Assembly: GCA_016794525.1 (NCBI GenBank)
Contig: JAEUJY010000156.1
Span: 1 to 64,000, forward strand
From: Myxococcales bacterium
GTDB taxonomy: Bacteria > Myxococcota_A > Polyangia > Haliangiales > Haliangiaceae
DNA: 64,000 bases
Direction: 5' to 3'
Shown here: piece after piece, positions 35,892 through 63,759 of the stretch
Layout of the letters: each line of letters opens with the position of its first letter
Numbering within the stretch: the stretch's first letter is position 1
Made by a program: the position numbers and the translations under genes
The notes under the pieces: model-generated
What the model was told of the DNA's origin: nothing
Databases searched by the model: none
Seen by the model: the letters and a program-made list of their open reading frames with translations, nothing else

Positions 35892-35950
35892 GTCACGCTG
35901 CGCGACGGGCCCGAACCAGCCTCGCCACATCCTTGACGCCTCCCTCGGCC
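35811..35950. repeat. 30-bp imperfect direct repeat
   Basis: 35811-35840 (starting CTCGCCTCATCCTT) and 35921-35950 (starting CTCGCCACATCCTT) match at about 25 of 30 positions, 110 bp apart. Together with the inverted repeat they make this 440-bp gene-free stretch unusually repetitive. No coding sequence is supported in it. Confidence 0.6.
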
Positions 35951-35957
35951 GCCTCCA

Positions 35958-36170
35958 CGGTCCCGGTCCCATTCCCGGTCCCGGTCCCGGTCCCGGCCTC
36001 GGTCCCGGCCTCGGTCCCGGCCGCGGTCGCGGCCACGGCCACGGTCGCGGTCGCGGTCACGGTCGCGTCCGCGGTCACGGCCACGGTCGCGGCCACGGTC
36101 ACGGTCGCGGCCTCGGTCGCGGCCTCGGTCGCGGCCTCGGTCGCGTCCGCGGTCACGGTCGCGGTCGCGG
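35958..36170. repeat. hexanucleotide array B (CGGTCN-type, inverse of array A)
   Basis: About 35 units of CGGTCC, CGGTCG, CGGCCA, CGGTCA and variants in 6-bp register, ending 6 bp before the stop codon of the ABC-exporter gene. The unit is the reverse complement of array A's GACCGN, so A and B face each other across the IVP-like gene. Confidence 0.9.
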
Positions 36171-36175
36171 ACTCG

Positions 36176-39804
<3,629 letters not shown>

Positions 39805-39810
39805 CGCGGA

Positions 39811-39839
39811 GCCATACCCGACCCGCGGCACCGCGACAA
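39811..39839 (-). promoter_or_regulatory. promoter of the heterodimeric exporter operon
   Basis: On the minus strand TTGTCG (39839-39834) and TATGGC (39816-39811) are exactly 17 bp apart, and the -10 box ends 6 nt before the GTG at 39804. This implies a leaderless mRNA and decides the start. Confidence 0.6.
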
Positions 39840-40016
39840 GCGATCGCCCCGGCCGATGTCGAGCGATCACGCGGGAAAACGACACGTCACTCCGGATCCG
39901 CCGCGCCGAAGTTGCGGCGTCGGCGCGTTGTTCGCGCGACGGTCGTGGCGGTAGCATCGGCGAGCGTCCGAGGTGCCACGCGTGGGCGCGTGGTGACCGC
40001 GCGCGCCCCCACCGCC

Positions 40017-56021
<16,005 letters not shown>

Positions 56022-56022
56022 T

Positions 56023-56100
56023 CCCGTGCCCGTGCCCGTGCCCGTGCCCGTGCCCGTCCCCGATCCTGCCCCCGATCCCGCCCCCGATCCCGTCCCGATC
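56023..56100. repeat. hexanucleotide array C (CCCGTG-type) directly after tgt
   Basis: Five exact CCCGTG units are followed by CCCGTC, CCCGAT, CCCGCC variants, all in 6-bp register, starting one base after the tgt stop codon. Confidence 0.85.
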
Positions 56101-56195
56101 GTCGGCCGCCGCCTGCCGTTCCGCGGCGAATCTTGCCAATTCGGTGGGGCCGAACACCGTTTCCGTGCAATCACTTGCGTCCGATCACGGGTCGC

Positions 56196-56215
56196 CTAGC
56201 CGAACGTCGGGCTAG
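56196..56215. promoter_or_regulatory. dyad upstream of the yajC-secDF promoter
   Basis: CTAGCC (56196-56201) and GGCTAG (56210-56215) are inverted arms 8 bp apart, about 27 bp upstream of the -35 box. It could be an operator or part of a terminator for tgt. Confidence 0.35.
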
Positions 56216-56241
56216 CGTCTCGTCGCCATCGGCCGTATGTC

Positions 56242-56270
56242 TTGACCCCCGACGGCGCGGGTGCTACTCA
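56242..56270 (+). promoter_or_regulatory. promoter of yajC-secDF
   Basis: TTGACC (56242-56247) and TACTCA (56265-56270) are 17 bp apart. The leader then holds AAGGAG before the yajC ATG, so this transcript has a normal 5' UTR. Confidence 0.5.
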
Positions 56271-56304
56271 CCCACAACTTTTTCGGGAACTTGAAGGAGC
56301 CGCC

Positions 56305-56622
56305 ATGGCCGCGATGCAGATGCCCATCATGATGCTGCTGATCTTCGGAGTCTTCTGGCTCCTGATCATCCGCCCGCAGGCCAAGAAGCAGAAGGAGCAT
56401 CAGGAGATGCTCAACAAGCTCGGCAAGGGCGCGGTGGTGATCACGCGCGGCGGCATCATCGGCACGATCACCGGCGTGCAGCCGGGCGAGATCGTCGTCC
56501 TCGAGATCCAGGAGAAGGTCCGCGTGCGCGTGCCGCGCGCGTACATCGAGAACACCTGGTCGGCCAAGTCCGATGACAAGGACAAGGACGACAAGGACAA
56601 GGGCGAGTCCAAGGCTGCCTGA
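56305..56622 (+). CDS. yajC: preprotein translocase subunit YajC
   Basis: The product has 105 residues; AAGGAG lies 6 nt before the ATG at 56305. A single N-terminal membrane helix (MMLLIFGVFWLLIIRPQAKKQKEHQ) is followed by the conserved cytosolic VVITRGGIIGTITGV segment and a Lys/Asp-rich tail (DDKDKDDKDKG). YajC binds SecDF and SecYEG in the inner membrane and assists translocation. secD follows 63 bp later. Confidence 0.95.
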   Translation: MAAMQMPIMMLLIFGVFWLLIIRPQAKKQKEHQEMLNKLGKGAVVITRGGIIGTITGVQPGEIVVLEIQEKVRVRVPRAYIENTWSAKSDDKDKDDKDKGESKAA

Positions 56623-56685
56623 GTTCTCGCTTCGCTTCGGTCCGGGCGTGCGCGCCCGGTGGACAGGTCTTCGAGGTCGCTCCCC

Positions 56686-58599
56686 ATGAATCGCTCGCTC
56701 CGCAACCGCACGCTCGGGCTCTTCGCCATCCTGGCGTTCTGCGTGCTCTATCTGCTTCCGACCTTCGCCGGCGACTCGTTGCCGTCCTGGTACTACTTCA
56801 AGAAGAAGATCAACCTCGGCCTCGACCTCAAGGGCGGAGCGCACTTCGTCTACTCGATCGACCTCGACAAGGCGGTCGACGACAAGGCGGCCGAGGTCAA
56901 GCGTGACCTCGAGATCAAGCTCGGCGAGAAGCAGATCGCCGCGACGGTGTCGACCCCCGCGGTCGCGCCCGGCGCGATCACGATCCGGCTGACCGACCCG
57001 ACCAAGAAGGCCGAGGCCGAGAAGCTGGTCGCCTCCGAGTACCCCGGCATGATCTCCAGCCGCCCGTGCGGCAAGGACGACGGCGCCGCGCTGTGCCTGC
57101 GCATCGCCACCAAGTTCGCCGACGACGTCCGCAAGCGCGCGCTGACCCAGGCGGTCAAGACCGTCCGCGAGCGCGTCGACGAGGACGGCATCGCCGAGCC
57201 GACCGTCATCCAGAAGGACGACCAGATCATCGTCGAGCTCCCCGGCCTCGCCGACGACGCCACCGCGCGCGTCAAGGAGCTGATCGCCCGCACCGCCAAG
57301 CTCGAGTTCAAGATCGTCGCCAACAACAACGACGTGATGCGCGCGATCTTCCGCCACGTCGGCCCCGCCGACTCGCCCAAGGACCCCGAGGCGATCGACC
57401 AGGGCATCAAGGCCTACGCCGACAGCTGGACCGCCGACAAGAGCGGCGACGAGTTCCTCGACTACTTCCTGATCGCGTCGGACCGCGACGAGGTGCTGAC
57501 CGTCGAGGAGGCCCGCGCCCTCAACTGCTACGACAAGACCAAGGTCGTCGCCGGCAAGATCACCTGCAACGTCAGCGGCCGCAAGGTGCTCGAGCGGTAC
57601 CTGGCCAAGCTGGCCGCGCAGGACCCGAGCATGAAGGTCGGCGACGACTTCCAGTTCGCGTTCGAGTACACCGAGCCCCGCCAGGACGGCGAGGGCGGCG
57701 AGAAGCACCCGTACTGGCGCACCTACTACCTCGAGCGCGCCGTGCGCCTCACCGGCAGCGCGGTCTCGAACGCGATGGCCACCTGGGACCAGACCACCGG
57801 TCGCCCCGAGGTCGTCGTCGACTTCAACCGCTACGGCGGCCGGCAGTTCGGCGACCTGACCGCCGCCAACGTCGGCAAGAAGATGGCGATCATCCTCGAC
57901 GACAAGGTCAGTTCGGCGCCGGTCATCCAGGGCGCCATCCGCCAGGGCCGCTCGACCATCACCGTCGGCGGCTCCAACGCCCAGCAGCAGGAAGAGGAGG
58001 CCAAGGGCCTCGTCAACGTCCTCAAGACCGGCTCGCTGCCCGCCCCGCTGGTCGAGCAGTCGGTCGCCAAGCTCGGCCCGACGCTCGGCCGCGACGCGGT
58101 GGCCAAGGCCCAGCTGTCGTTCGTGCTCGGCACCATCCTGGTGTTCGTGATGATGGTGACCATCTACCGCTGGTCGGGCACGATCGCCGTCGCCGGCATC
58201 CTGATCAACGTCGTCATGCAGCTGACCGTGATGTCGATGTTCGGCGCGACCTTGACGTTGCCCGGCATCGCCGCGCTGGTCTTGACCGTCGGCATGGACG
58301 TCGACGGCAACATCCTCATCTACGAGCGCATCCGCGACGAGCTCAACCTCGGCAAGTCGCTCAAGGGCTCCATCGACATCGGCTTCTCGCGGGCGTTCTC
58401 GACCATCCTCGACGGCCACATGACCACCGCGGCCGCCGGCTGGGTGCTCCTGCAGTACGGCACCGGCCCCATCCACGGCTTCGCCGTCCTGCTCCTGGTC
58501 GGCATCGGCACCACCCTGTTCGTCAACACCTGGGTCACGCGGCTCCTCTTCGACTGGTACGTCCACAAGAAGAAGGATCACGGGACGATTTCCATTTGA
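56686..58599 (+). CDS. secD: protein translocase subunit SecD
   Basis: The product has 637 residues from the ATG at 56686 (GAGG about 9 nt upstream). The first membrane helix (about 8-28) is followed by LGLDLKGGAHFVY, the conserved SecD block. A large periplasmic region follows, longer than in E. coli at about residues 170-300, then VDFNRYGGRQFG and the P1 head elements. The C-terminal membrane block has VLTVGMDVDGNILIYERIRDEL with the conserved Asp/Glu-Arg proton-path residues. It uses the proton gradient to pull proteins out of SecYEG. It is co-transcribed with secF across a double hairpin. Confidence 0.96.
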   Translation: MNRSLRNRTLGLFAILAFCVLYLLPTFAGDSLPSWYYFKKKINLGLDLKGGAHFVYSIDLDKAVDDKAAEVKRDLEIKLGEKQIAATVSTPAVAPGAITIRLTDPTKKAEAEKLVASEYPGMISSRPCGKDDGAALCLRIATKFADDVRKRALTQAVKTVRERVDEDGIAEPTVIQKDDQIIVELPGLADDATARVKELIARTAKLEFKIVANNNDVMRAIFRHVGPADSPKDPEAIDQGIKAYADSWTADKSGDEFLDYFLIASDRDEVLTVEEARALNCYDKTKVVAGKITCNVSGRKVLERYLAKLAAQDPSMKVGDDFQFAFEYTEPRQDGEGGEKHPYWRTYYLERAVRLTGSAVSNAMATWDQTTGRPEVVVDFNRYGGRQFGDLTAANVGKKMAIILDDKVSSAPVIQGAIRQGRSTITVGGSNAQQQEEEAKGLVNVLKTGSLPAPLVEQSVAKLGPTLGRDAVAKAQLSFVLGTILVFVMMVTIYRWSGTIAVAGILINVVMQLTVMSMFGATLTLPGIAALVLTVGMDVDGNILIYERIRDELNLGKSLKGSIDIGFSRAFSTILDGHMTTAAAGWVLLQYGTGPIHGFAVLLLVGIGTTLFVNTWVTRLLFDWYVHKKKDHGTISI

Positions 58600-58638
58600 G
58601 GGTCTTTCGCAAAGACCCTCCCCCGGCATGCGCCGGGG
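58598..58638 (+). other. two back-to-back perfect hairpins between secD and secF
   Basis: GAGGGTCTTT (58598-58607) pairs with AAAGACCCTC (58611-58620) around a CGC loop and includes part of the secD stop codon. CCCCGGC (58621-58627) pairs with GCCGGGG (58632-58638) around ATGC. There is no U-tract, and secF begins 65 bp later. Confidence 0.75.
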
Positions 58639-58702
58639 CCCCCACCCGGAAACGCGAGATCTCCTTCTCCCGCCTCTGACCCTGACCCAGAAAGACTCGA
58701 CC

Positions 58703-59995
58703 ATGGCGGCCTCCGACCCCAAGCCCACGCCTCACAACTTCCGCTACCTGGTGAAGCCCGGCACCGATTTCGGCTTCGTCGCCAAGTTCCCGCTGTGGCT
58801 GCTGCTGTCCGGCATCCTGTCGGTGGTCGCGATCGGCTCGTTGTTCGTCAACAAGTCGGTGCGCGGCAACTACCTGAACTGGACGATCGACTTCAAGGGC
58901 GGCACCGAGATCATCTACGCCTTCAAGGACAAGGCGGCGGCCAACAAGTACGTCAAGCCGGACGCCACCAAGGTGCGCGACGCGCTGCAGGCCGCCGGCG
59001 CCGACGGCTTCGACGTGTCCGAGATGTCGTGGGACGACGAGGTCGCCGGTGACAGCGTCACCGTCCGCGGCATCATGATCCGCACCCCGCGGTTCGGCGC
59101 GACGACGCCCAAGCAGCAGCAGGAGTCGGCGGCGGCGTTCGAGGCCAAGTTCAAGGAGCGCGGCGTCGAGCGCGTGCAGTGGTCGGGCGACCGCATGTTC
59201 GTTCGCGCCACCTCGCTCATCACCGACGCCGAGGCCACGCCGGTCTTCGCCGCGCTCGGCCTCGAGGTCAAGCCGTGGGGCGAGTCGGCCAAGCTGTACA
59301 CCACGCCCGAGGAGGGCACCGGCGAGTACAAGCTGACCTACTCGGTCAACGGCCTCGACAGCCAGTACGAGGCGGTGCTCGAGAAGGCGCTGCCGGACGT
59401 CGACATCGTCACCGTCCAGAGCTCGCAGGTCAGCGCCAAGGCCGGCGCCGAGCTGCGCAACGAGGGCATCAAGGCGCTGTTCTACGCGATGCTGCTCATC
59501 ACGCTGTACCTGGCGGTGCGCTTCGACATCCGCTACGCGCCGGGCGCCGTGCTCGCCACCATCCACGACGCCGTCATGGTCATCGGCACCTTCTCGATCA
59601 CCTACACCGAGGTGTCGCTGACCTCGGTCGCCGCGCTGCTCACCGTCGTGGGCTTCTCGGTGAACGACACCGTCGTCATCTTCGACCGCATCCGCGAGAA
59701 CCAGGTCAAGCTCAAGGACAAGAAGCTCGATCGCATCGTCGACATCTCGCTCAACGAGGTCGTCGTCCGCTCGATCCTGACCTCGTCGACCCTGTTCGCG
59801 GTGACGCTGATGATGAACATCTTCGGCACCGGCCTGGTCCGCAACTTCGCCTTCGCGATGAACGCCGGCATCATCACCGGCGCGTACTCCTCGATCTTCC
59901 TGGCGCCGCCGATGTTCCTGTGGATCTCGAAGCGCTTCTATAGCGGCCCGGCCCCCAAGCGCGCGGGCGCGAAGCCGGCGGCCGCCGAAGCCTGA
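58703..59995 (+). CDS. secF: protein translocase subunit SecF
   Basis: The product has 430 residues, longer than the E. coli protein by about 100 because of an expanded periplasmic part (about 70-245). The first membrane helix has FPLWLLLSGILSVVAIGSLF, then WTIDFKGGTEIIYAF, the SecF block. Five further helices carry AVRFDIRYAPGAVLATIHDAVMVIG and FSVNDTVVIFDRIRENQ, with the conserved Asp and Arg. It forms the SecDF complex in the inner membrane. A hexamer array starts right after its stop. Confidence 0.95.
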   Translation: MAASDPKPTPHNFRYLVKPGTDFGFVAKFPLWLLLSGILSVVAIGSLFVNKSVRGNYLNWTIDFKGGTEIIYAFKDKAAANKYVKPDATKVRDALQAAGADGFDVSEMSWDDEVAGDSVTVRGIMIRTPRFGATTPKQQQESAAAFEAKFKERGVERVQWSGDRMFVRATSLITDAEATPVFAALGLEVKPWGESAKLYTTPEEGTGEYKLTYSVNGLDSQYEAVLEKALPDVDIVTVQSSQVSAKAGAELRNEGIKALFYAMLLITLYLAVRFDIRYAPGAVLATIHDAVMVIGTFSITYTEVSLTSVAALLTVVGFSVNDTVVIFDRIRENQVKLKDKKLDRIVDISLNEVVVRSILTSSTLFAVTLMMNIFGTGLVRNFAFAMNAGIITGAYSSIFLAPPMFLWISKRFYSGPAPKRAGAKPAAAEA

Positions 59996-60000
59996 GACCG

Positions 60001-60120
60001 GGGGACGGGGACGGGGACGGGGACGGGGACGGACACAGGGACGGGCGCGGGGACGGGGACGGGGACGGGGACGGACACGGGGACCGGGACGGACACAGGG
60101 ACGGAGCCGGAGACGGCGTC
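60001..60120. repeat. hexanucleotide array D (GGGGAC-type) directly after secF
   Basis: Twenty 6-bp units in register: runs of GGGGAC broken by GGACAC, AGGGAC and GGAGCC, with a larger pattern (GGGGAC runs, then GGACAC) that repeats. It starts 5 bp after the secF stop and ends 64 bp before the next gene. Confidence 0.9.
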
Positions 60121-60184
60121 ACCGCCCACGGTTTCCGACCGGTCCAACCTCCCGACGTTTCCACCTTCGGGTACTGTCTGCCGC

Positions 60185-60994
60185 ATGCAGCCAGTTCCTG
60201 CCTCGTCGTCGCCGGTGTCGGGTCCCAGCCGTGGTGGCGCGATCGCGCTCCTCGTGTGCGCCGCGCTGGCGCTGTTCGGTACCTTCACGCGCACCTGGTT
60301 CAAGGCGGGCGGCGGCCGCTTCGAGGTCGGGATCGGCCTGATGGGCACGTACGTGTGCCATGACGACGACGGCCACAGCGAGTGCAAGGGCAAGTGGTTC
60401 GAGACCGACACCCGCGGCGACAAGGACATCCACGCCGCGCGCTTCCTGACGTTCTTCGCCGGGCTCGCCGCGGCGATCACCGGCGGGCTGATCGGCGTGA
60501 TGGCGCTGACCGGCAAGAAGGTGACGCCGCTGCCGGTGGTGATCGCCAGCGGCATCGCGATCGTCGGCGGGTTGTTCTACATCGTGCGCATCCTGTCCGA
60601 GGCCCACGGACGGGGAGGGCCGTCGGTCGGCTACTCGGCCATGCTGGCGATGGTCGGCTACATCGGCTCGCTGGTGGTGCCGCTGGTCGCGCTGAAGGGC
60701 GCGAGCCCGGGGCCCGCATACGGCGTCCCGGGGTACGGCCCCGGACCGGGCTACGGTGCGCAGCCGGGCTACGGCGCGCAGGCGGGCTACGGCGCGCAGC
60801 CGGGGTATGGCGCGCAGCCGGGCGCGCAGCCGGGGTATGGCGCGCAGCCGGGCCCGCAGGCCGCGTACGGCCAGCCGCCGGCCGCGCAGGCCGCGCCCGC
60901 CGCGGGCGCGATGTGCCCCCGTTGCCAGATCCCGACCCAGTACGTCGCCCAGTACCAGCGCTCGTACTGCGGCCGCTGCCAGCAGTACGTCTGA
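60185..60994 (+). CDS. membrane protein with GYGAQP repeats and C-terminal zinc ribbon
   Basis: The product has 269 residues. Four membrane helices lie in about 18-180; between the first two is a loop with two Cys (TYVCHDDDGHSEC) that could be disulfide-bonded outside. The tail (about 178-240) is repeats of GYGAQP, then MCPRCQ...YCGRCQQYV, a four-cysteine zinc ribbon on the cytosolic side. TACTGT (60172-60177) is 7 nt before the ATG, and no ribosome site is seen. Function unknown. Confidence 0.7.
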   Translation: MQPVPASSSPVSGPSRGGAIALLVCAALALFGTFTRTWFKAGGGRFEVGIGLMGTYVCHDDDGHSECKGKWFETDTRGDKDIHAARFLTFFAGLAAAITGGLIGVMALTGKKVTPLPVVIASGIAIVGGLFYIVRILSEAHGRGGPSVGYSAMLAMVGYIGSLVVPLVALKGASPGPAYGVPGYGPGPGYGAQPGYGAQAGYGAQPGYGAQPGAQPGYGAQPGPQAAYGQPPAAQAAPAAGAMCPRCQIPTQYVAQYQRSYCGRCQQYV

Positions 60995-61022
60995 GGTGGT
61001 CGCTGCGGCGGTGCCGCCGCCG

Positions 61023-61520
61023 TCACTCGGGGTGGTTGGCGGCCCAGGCCGAGATCAGCTCGAAGTCGTCGATGATCCGCGAGTGGTAGTGGCCCCACAC
61101 GTTCGAGACCATCACCATCGACCCCTGCGACAGCGCGGGCGTCAGGTACAGCGCGTAGTACTGCGCGCCGGTGCCGTCCTCGACGTCGCCGAGCTTGTCG
61201 AGCGGCTGTCCGGACACCGGACAGATGAGCTCGCACACCGTGCCGGCCGGCAACTCGAGGCCGGCCTTGCGGCTGTCGCCGTGGATCGGCGACAGGTGGA
61301 CGTCGCCCTCCAGGCCCGCGCCGCGGACGCGGATCGTCACCGCCGGGTAGCCGTCGAACGTGACGTCCGACACGCCGACCAGGTTGTCGCCGCGCGGCCC
61401 GTAGGCCTGGGTCACCACCACCACGACGTCGTCGCCGCCAGCGATGCCGACGCTGGGTTCGGCCACCACGCGGTGCTTGCCAGTGACGCGGAGGTTCTGC
61501 CGGTCGATGTGATCGCTCAT
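61023..61520 (-). CDS. conserved-looking hypothetical protein
   Basis: The product has 165 residues from the ATG at 61520. It is a beta-rich soluble protein without signal peptide; the start MSDHIDRQNLRVTGKHR and CPVSGQPLDKL in the C-terminal half are the most distinctive parts. A perfect 9-bp hairpin abuts its start codon and there is no Shine-Dalgarno, so its expression may be controlled there. It converges with the gene ending at 60994. No family recognised. Confidence 0.65.
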   Translation of the reverse strand: MSDHIDRQNLRVTGKHRVVAEPSVGIAGGDDVVVVVTQAYGPRGDNLVGVSDVTFDGYPAVTIRVRGAGLEGDVHLSPIHGDSRKAGLELPAGTVCELICPVSGQPLDKLGDVEDGTGAQYYALYLTPALSQGSMVMVSNVWGHYHSRIIDDFELISAWAANHPE

Positions 61521-61544
61521 GGGCGTGGCAAGGTCGCCACGCCC
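61521..61544 (-). promoter_or_regulatory. perfect 9-bp hairpin abutting a start codon
   Basis: GGGCGTGGC (61521-61529) and GCCACGCCC (61536-61544) are exact inverted arms with a 6-nt loop. On the minus strand the 3' arm is directly followed by the ATG at 61520. As RNA it would lie where the ribosome loads; as DNA it is a candidate operator. Confidence 0.6.
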
Positions 61545-61677
61545 GCGCCGGCGACGCAAGGGCCGGCTGTCCGTTTCCGGGGTCAGCGGCCCCGCCGCAC
61601 CCAGGCGTGACGATCTGCAATTCTCGTCACTTCGACGTTGCGGTGGCCGGCAAGCACCTTGCATCATGGTCTGGTCG

Positions 61678-63150
61678 ATGCGCCGTCTGACGATGCTCGC
61701 GACGCTCGGGCTGCTGGCTGCCGGCGCCGGTGCGGCCCAGGCGGGCGTGGTGGTGGTCATGTCGGTCGGTGGTGACGACAGCGGTGAGCTCGAGCGCATG
61801 CTCGACGACGCCGTCGGCGATCGCCACGAGCTGCGCACCAGCGACGACTACACCCGCGAGGCCAAGAAGCGCGGGCTCGGCTCGTCGGACCCGCGCGACA
61901 TCGCCGACGTGGCGCGCAGCCTGGACGCCGACGTGGTGGTCGACGCGGTGATCCGCCGCGACGACGGCGAGTACCTGCTGAAGATCAAGCTGCGCGCGCG
62001 CGACGGCCGGGTCGCCAAGACCGTGCTCGTGCGCATGAAGGCGCGCAAGCTGGGGCCGGCCGGCAAGCGCGAGGTCGCCCGCGAGGTGCAGGACGCGATC
62101 GAGCGCGTCCTGCGCGACCGGCGCGACCGCGACGACGATCGGGACGACCGCGACCGCGATCGCAGCGACGATCGCGGTGGCGGCGGCGACCGGGACGACC
62201 GGGATGACCGGGGCGATCGCGACCGCGACGATGATGACGATGACGATGACGATCGGGTCGCGCGGCGCGACGACGACCGCGACGACGCCGACCGCGACGA
62301 CCGGGACGATGACGACGACCGCGACGACGATCGCGGCCGCGGTCGCCGGCGGCGTCCGGCGCCGGGCCGCGAGATCCGCCGACCCGGCCTGGTCGTCGAG
62401 ACCGGCGCGATGGCGCTCAGCCGGACGCTGTCGTTCTCGTCGCAGGCGGGCTTCGAGCAGGCGCCCAAGGGCTACAAGGGCGCGTTCGTGCCGGCCGGCC
62501 GGGTCGGCGTCGAGCTGTACCCGTTCGCGATCGGTTCGCCGCGCAGCGTCGCCGGTGGCCTGGGCGTGTACGCGGTCTACGAGCGGGCGTTCCTGCTGAC
62601 CACGCGCAGCGACCAGACTCCCGACGTCAAGCTGACCACCGAGCAGTCGCACCTCGAGGTCGGCGCGCGGTTCCGCTACGCGTTCGGCGCGCGGCCCAAC
62701 CTGCCGTCGATCATCGTCGGCGTCGGCTACAGCCGCCGCGCCTTCATGGTCGATCGCACGCCGCTGGTCGACCGTCCGCCGCTCGACCTGCCCGACGTCG
62801 ACTACCGCACCATCGAGCCCGGGCTGACCCTGCGCATCCCGCTGGGCACCGACCGGCTGGCCCTGGCGCTGAGCGGGCAGGGCATGCTGGTCCAGTCGAC
62901 CGGCGCCATCCAGACCGTCGCCGAGTACGGCGCCGCCAAGGTCACCGGTGTCGCCGGCAACGTCACCATCGACGCCGCGATCACGCCGCGGGTGCTGCTG
63001 CGCCTCCGCGCCGAGGTCACCCAGATGGGGTTCGACTTCCTGGGCAAGGGCGAGATGAGCAACAACCGCGACAACGACCCCGATCAGGACGTCGGCGGTG
63101 CGCTCGATCGCTGGCTCGGCGCCGCCGCCAACCTGGCCGTGTCGTATTGA
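61678..63150 (+). CDS. exported protein with Asp/Arg-rich linker and beta-barrel-like C-terminus
   Basis: The product has 490 residues from the ATG at 61678 (MRRLTMLATLGLLAAGAGAAQAG, a good signal peptide); an ATG at 61666 would add four. An N-terminal domain (about 25-140) resembles periplasmic domains that precede outer-membrane barrels. Residues about 145-235 are an extreme Asp/Arg stretch (RDDDRDDRDRDR and similar). From about 240 to the end there are alternating beta strands (GRVGVELYPFAIG, LEVGARFRYAFG, LSGQGML) ending in aromatic Tyr (LAVSY), which suggests an outer-membrane beta-barrel. Function unknown. Confidence 0.7.
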   Translation: MRRLTMLATLGLLAAGAGAAQAGVVVVMSVGGDDSGELERMLDDAVGDRHELRTSDDYTREAKKRGLGSSDPRDIADVARSLDADVVVDAVIRRDDGEYLLKIKLRARDGRVAKTVLVRMKARKLGPAGKREVAREVQDAIERVLRDRRDRDDDRDDRDRDRSDDRGGGGDRDDRDDRGDRDRDDDDDDDDDRVARRDDDRDDADRDDRDDDDDRDDDRGRGRRRRPAPGREIRRPGLVVETGAMALSRTLSFSSQAGFEQAPKGYKGAFVPAGRVGVELYPFAIGSPRSVAGGLGVYAVYERAFLLTTRSDQTPDVKLTTEQSHLEVGARFRYAFGARPNLPSIIVGVGYSRRAFMVDRTPLVDRPPLDLPDVDYRTIEPGLTLRIPLGTDRLALALSGQGMLVQSTGAIQTVAEYGAAKVTGVAGNVTIDAAITPRVLLRLRAEVTQMGFDFLGKGEMSNNRDNDPDQDVGGALDRWLGAAANLAVSY

Positions 63151-63181
63151 CCGGCGGCCGGTTTTTCCCGAGCATGGATCG

Positions 63182-63658
63182 GTGATCGCGTTGAACGTGT
63201 CGGTGACGGGCGACGCCACCGAGCGACGGCTGGTGCTGCAGGGGCGGCTCGATGAGGCCGCGCCGCTGGTCAAGCACGTCCCGACCTGGACCGCCCGCAC
63301 CGTCGTCATCGACTCCAGCGAGATCACGTTCATCAACTCGATCGGCATCCGCGAGTGGATGCACTTCATCGCCGCGCTGACCGCCGCCGGCGCCGCGGTC
63401 GTGCACGAGCGCTGTTCCGAGCCGCTGGTCGAGCAGATGTGCTTCATCCCCGCCGTCCGCGGCGACGGCGAGGTGCGGTCGTTCCACGCGCCCTACGCCT
63501 GCGCCGCCTGCGGCCACGAGCAGTCGGTCTTGATCGACGTCGCGCGGCATCGCGCCCAGTTGATCCGCCTCGAGGCGCCGCCCGCCACCTGCCGCGCGTG
63601 CGGCCAGCCGCTCGCGCTCGCCGACGTGCCCGAGCGCTGGTTCGCCTTCCTGCGCTGA
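63182..63658 (+). CDS. STAS-like domain protein with zinc ribbon
   Basis: The product has 158 residues from the GTG at 63182. Residues 1-100 resemble a STAS (anti-sigma-factor antagonist) domain: GRLDEAAPL, then [24 protein letters not shown], where the conserved Ser region is INSIG. The C-terminal 55 residues hold CAACGHE and CRACGQPL, two CxxC pairs of a zinc ribbon. No partner anti-sigma gene is adjacent. It is probably a signalling adaptor in the cytosol. Confidence 0.7.
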   Translation: MIALNVSVTGDATERRLVLQGRLDEAAPLVKHVPTWTARTVVIDSSEITFINSIGIREWMHFIAALTAAGAAVVHERCSEPLVEQMCFIPAVRGDGEVRSFHAPYACAACGHEQSVLIDVARHRAQLIRLEAPPATCRACGQPLALADVPERWFAFLR

Positions 63659-63685
63659 TCCCTACCGGCCCACGCCCCGCGCGTC

Positions 63686-63747
63686 TCCCACGTGGGACGG
63701 CCGCGGGCACCCAGGCGGAATCTCTCGCGTGGATCTCCCACGTGGGA
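63686..63747. promoter_or_regulatory. pair of 12-bp palindromes 50 bp apart
   Basis: TCCCACGTGGGA occurs at 63686-63697 and 63736-63747. Identity extends to about 20 bp (CTCCCACGTGGGACGG and then CGCGG). They lie 27 bp after the STAS gene and directly before array E. They may be operators or hairpins. Confidence 0.6.
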
Positions 63748-63759
63748 CGGTCGCGGAGG

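Noticed and set aside
35138-36170. Hexamer arrays as a CRISPR
   Set aside because: Units are 6 bp without spacers and there are no cas genes.
60185-60994. Frames that extend the GYGAQP repeats as a separate gene
   Set aside because: The repeats are in frame with the upstream membrane domain and the downstream zinc ribbon, so they belong to one protein.
63444-63741. Minus-strand frames over the STAS gene and downstream spacer
   Set aside because: Arg-rich shadows without motifs; the plus-strand STAS/zinc-ribbon frame is better supported.
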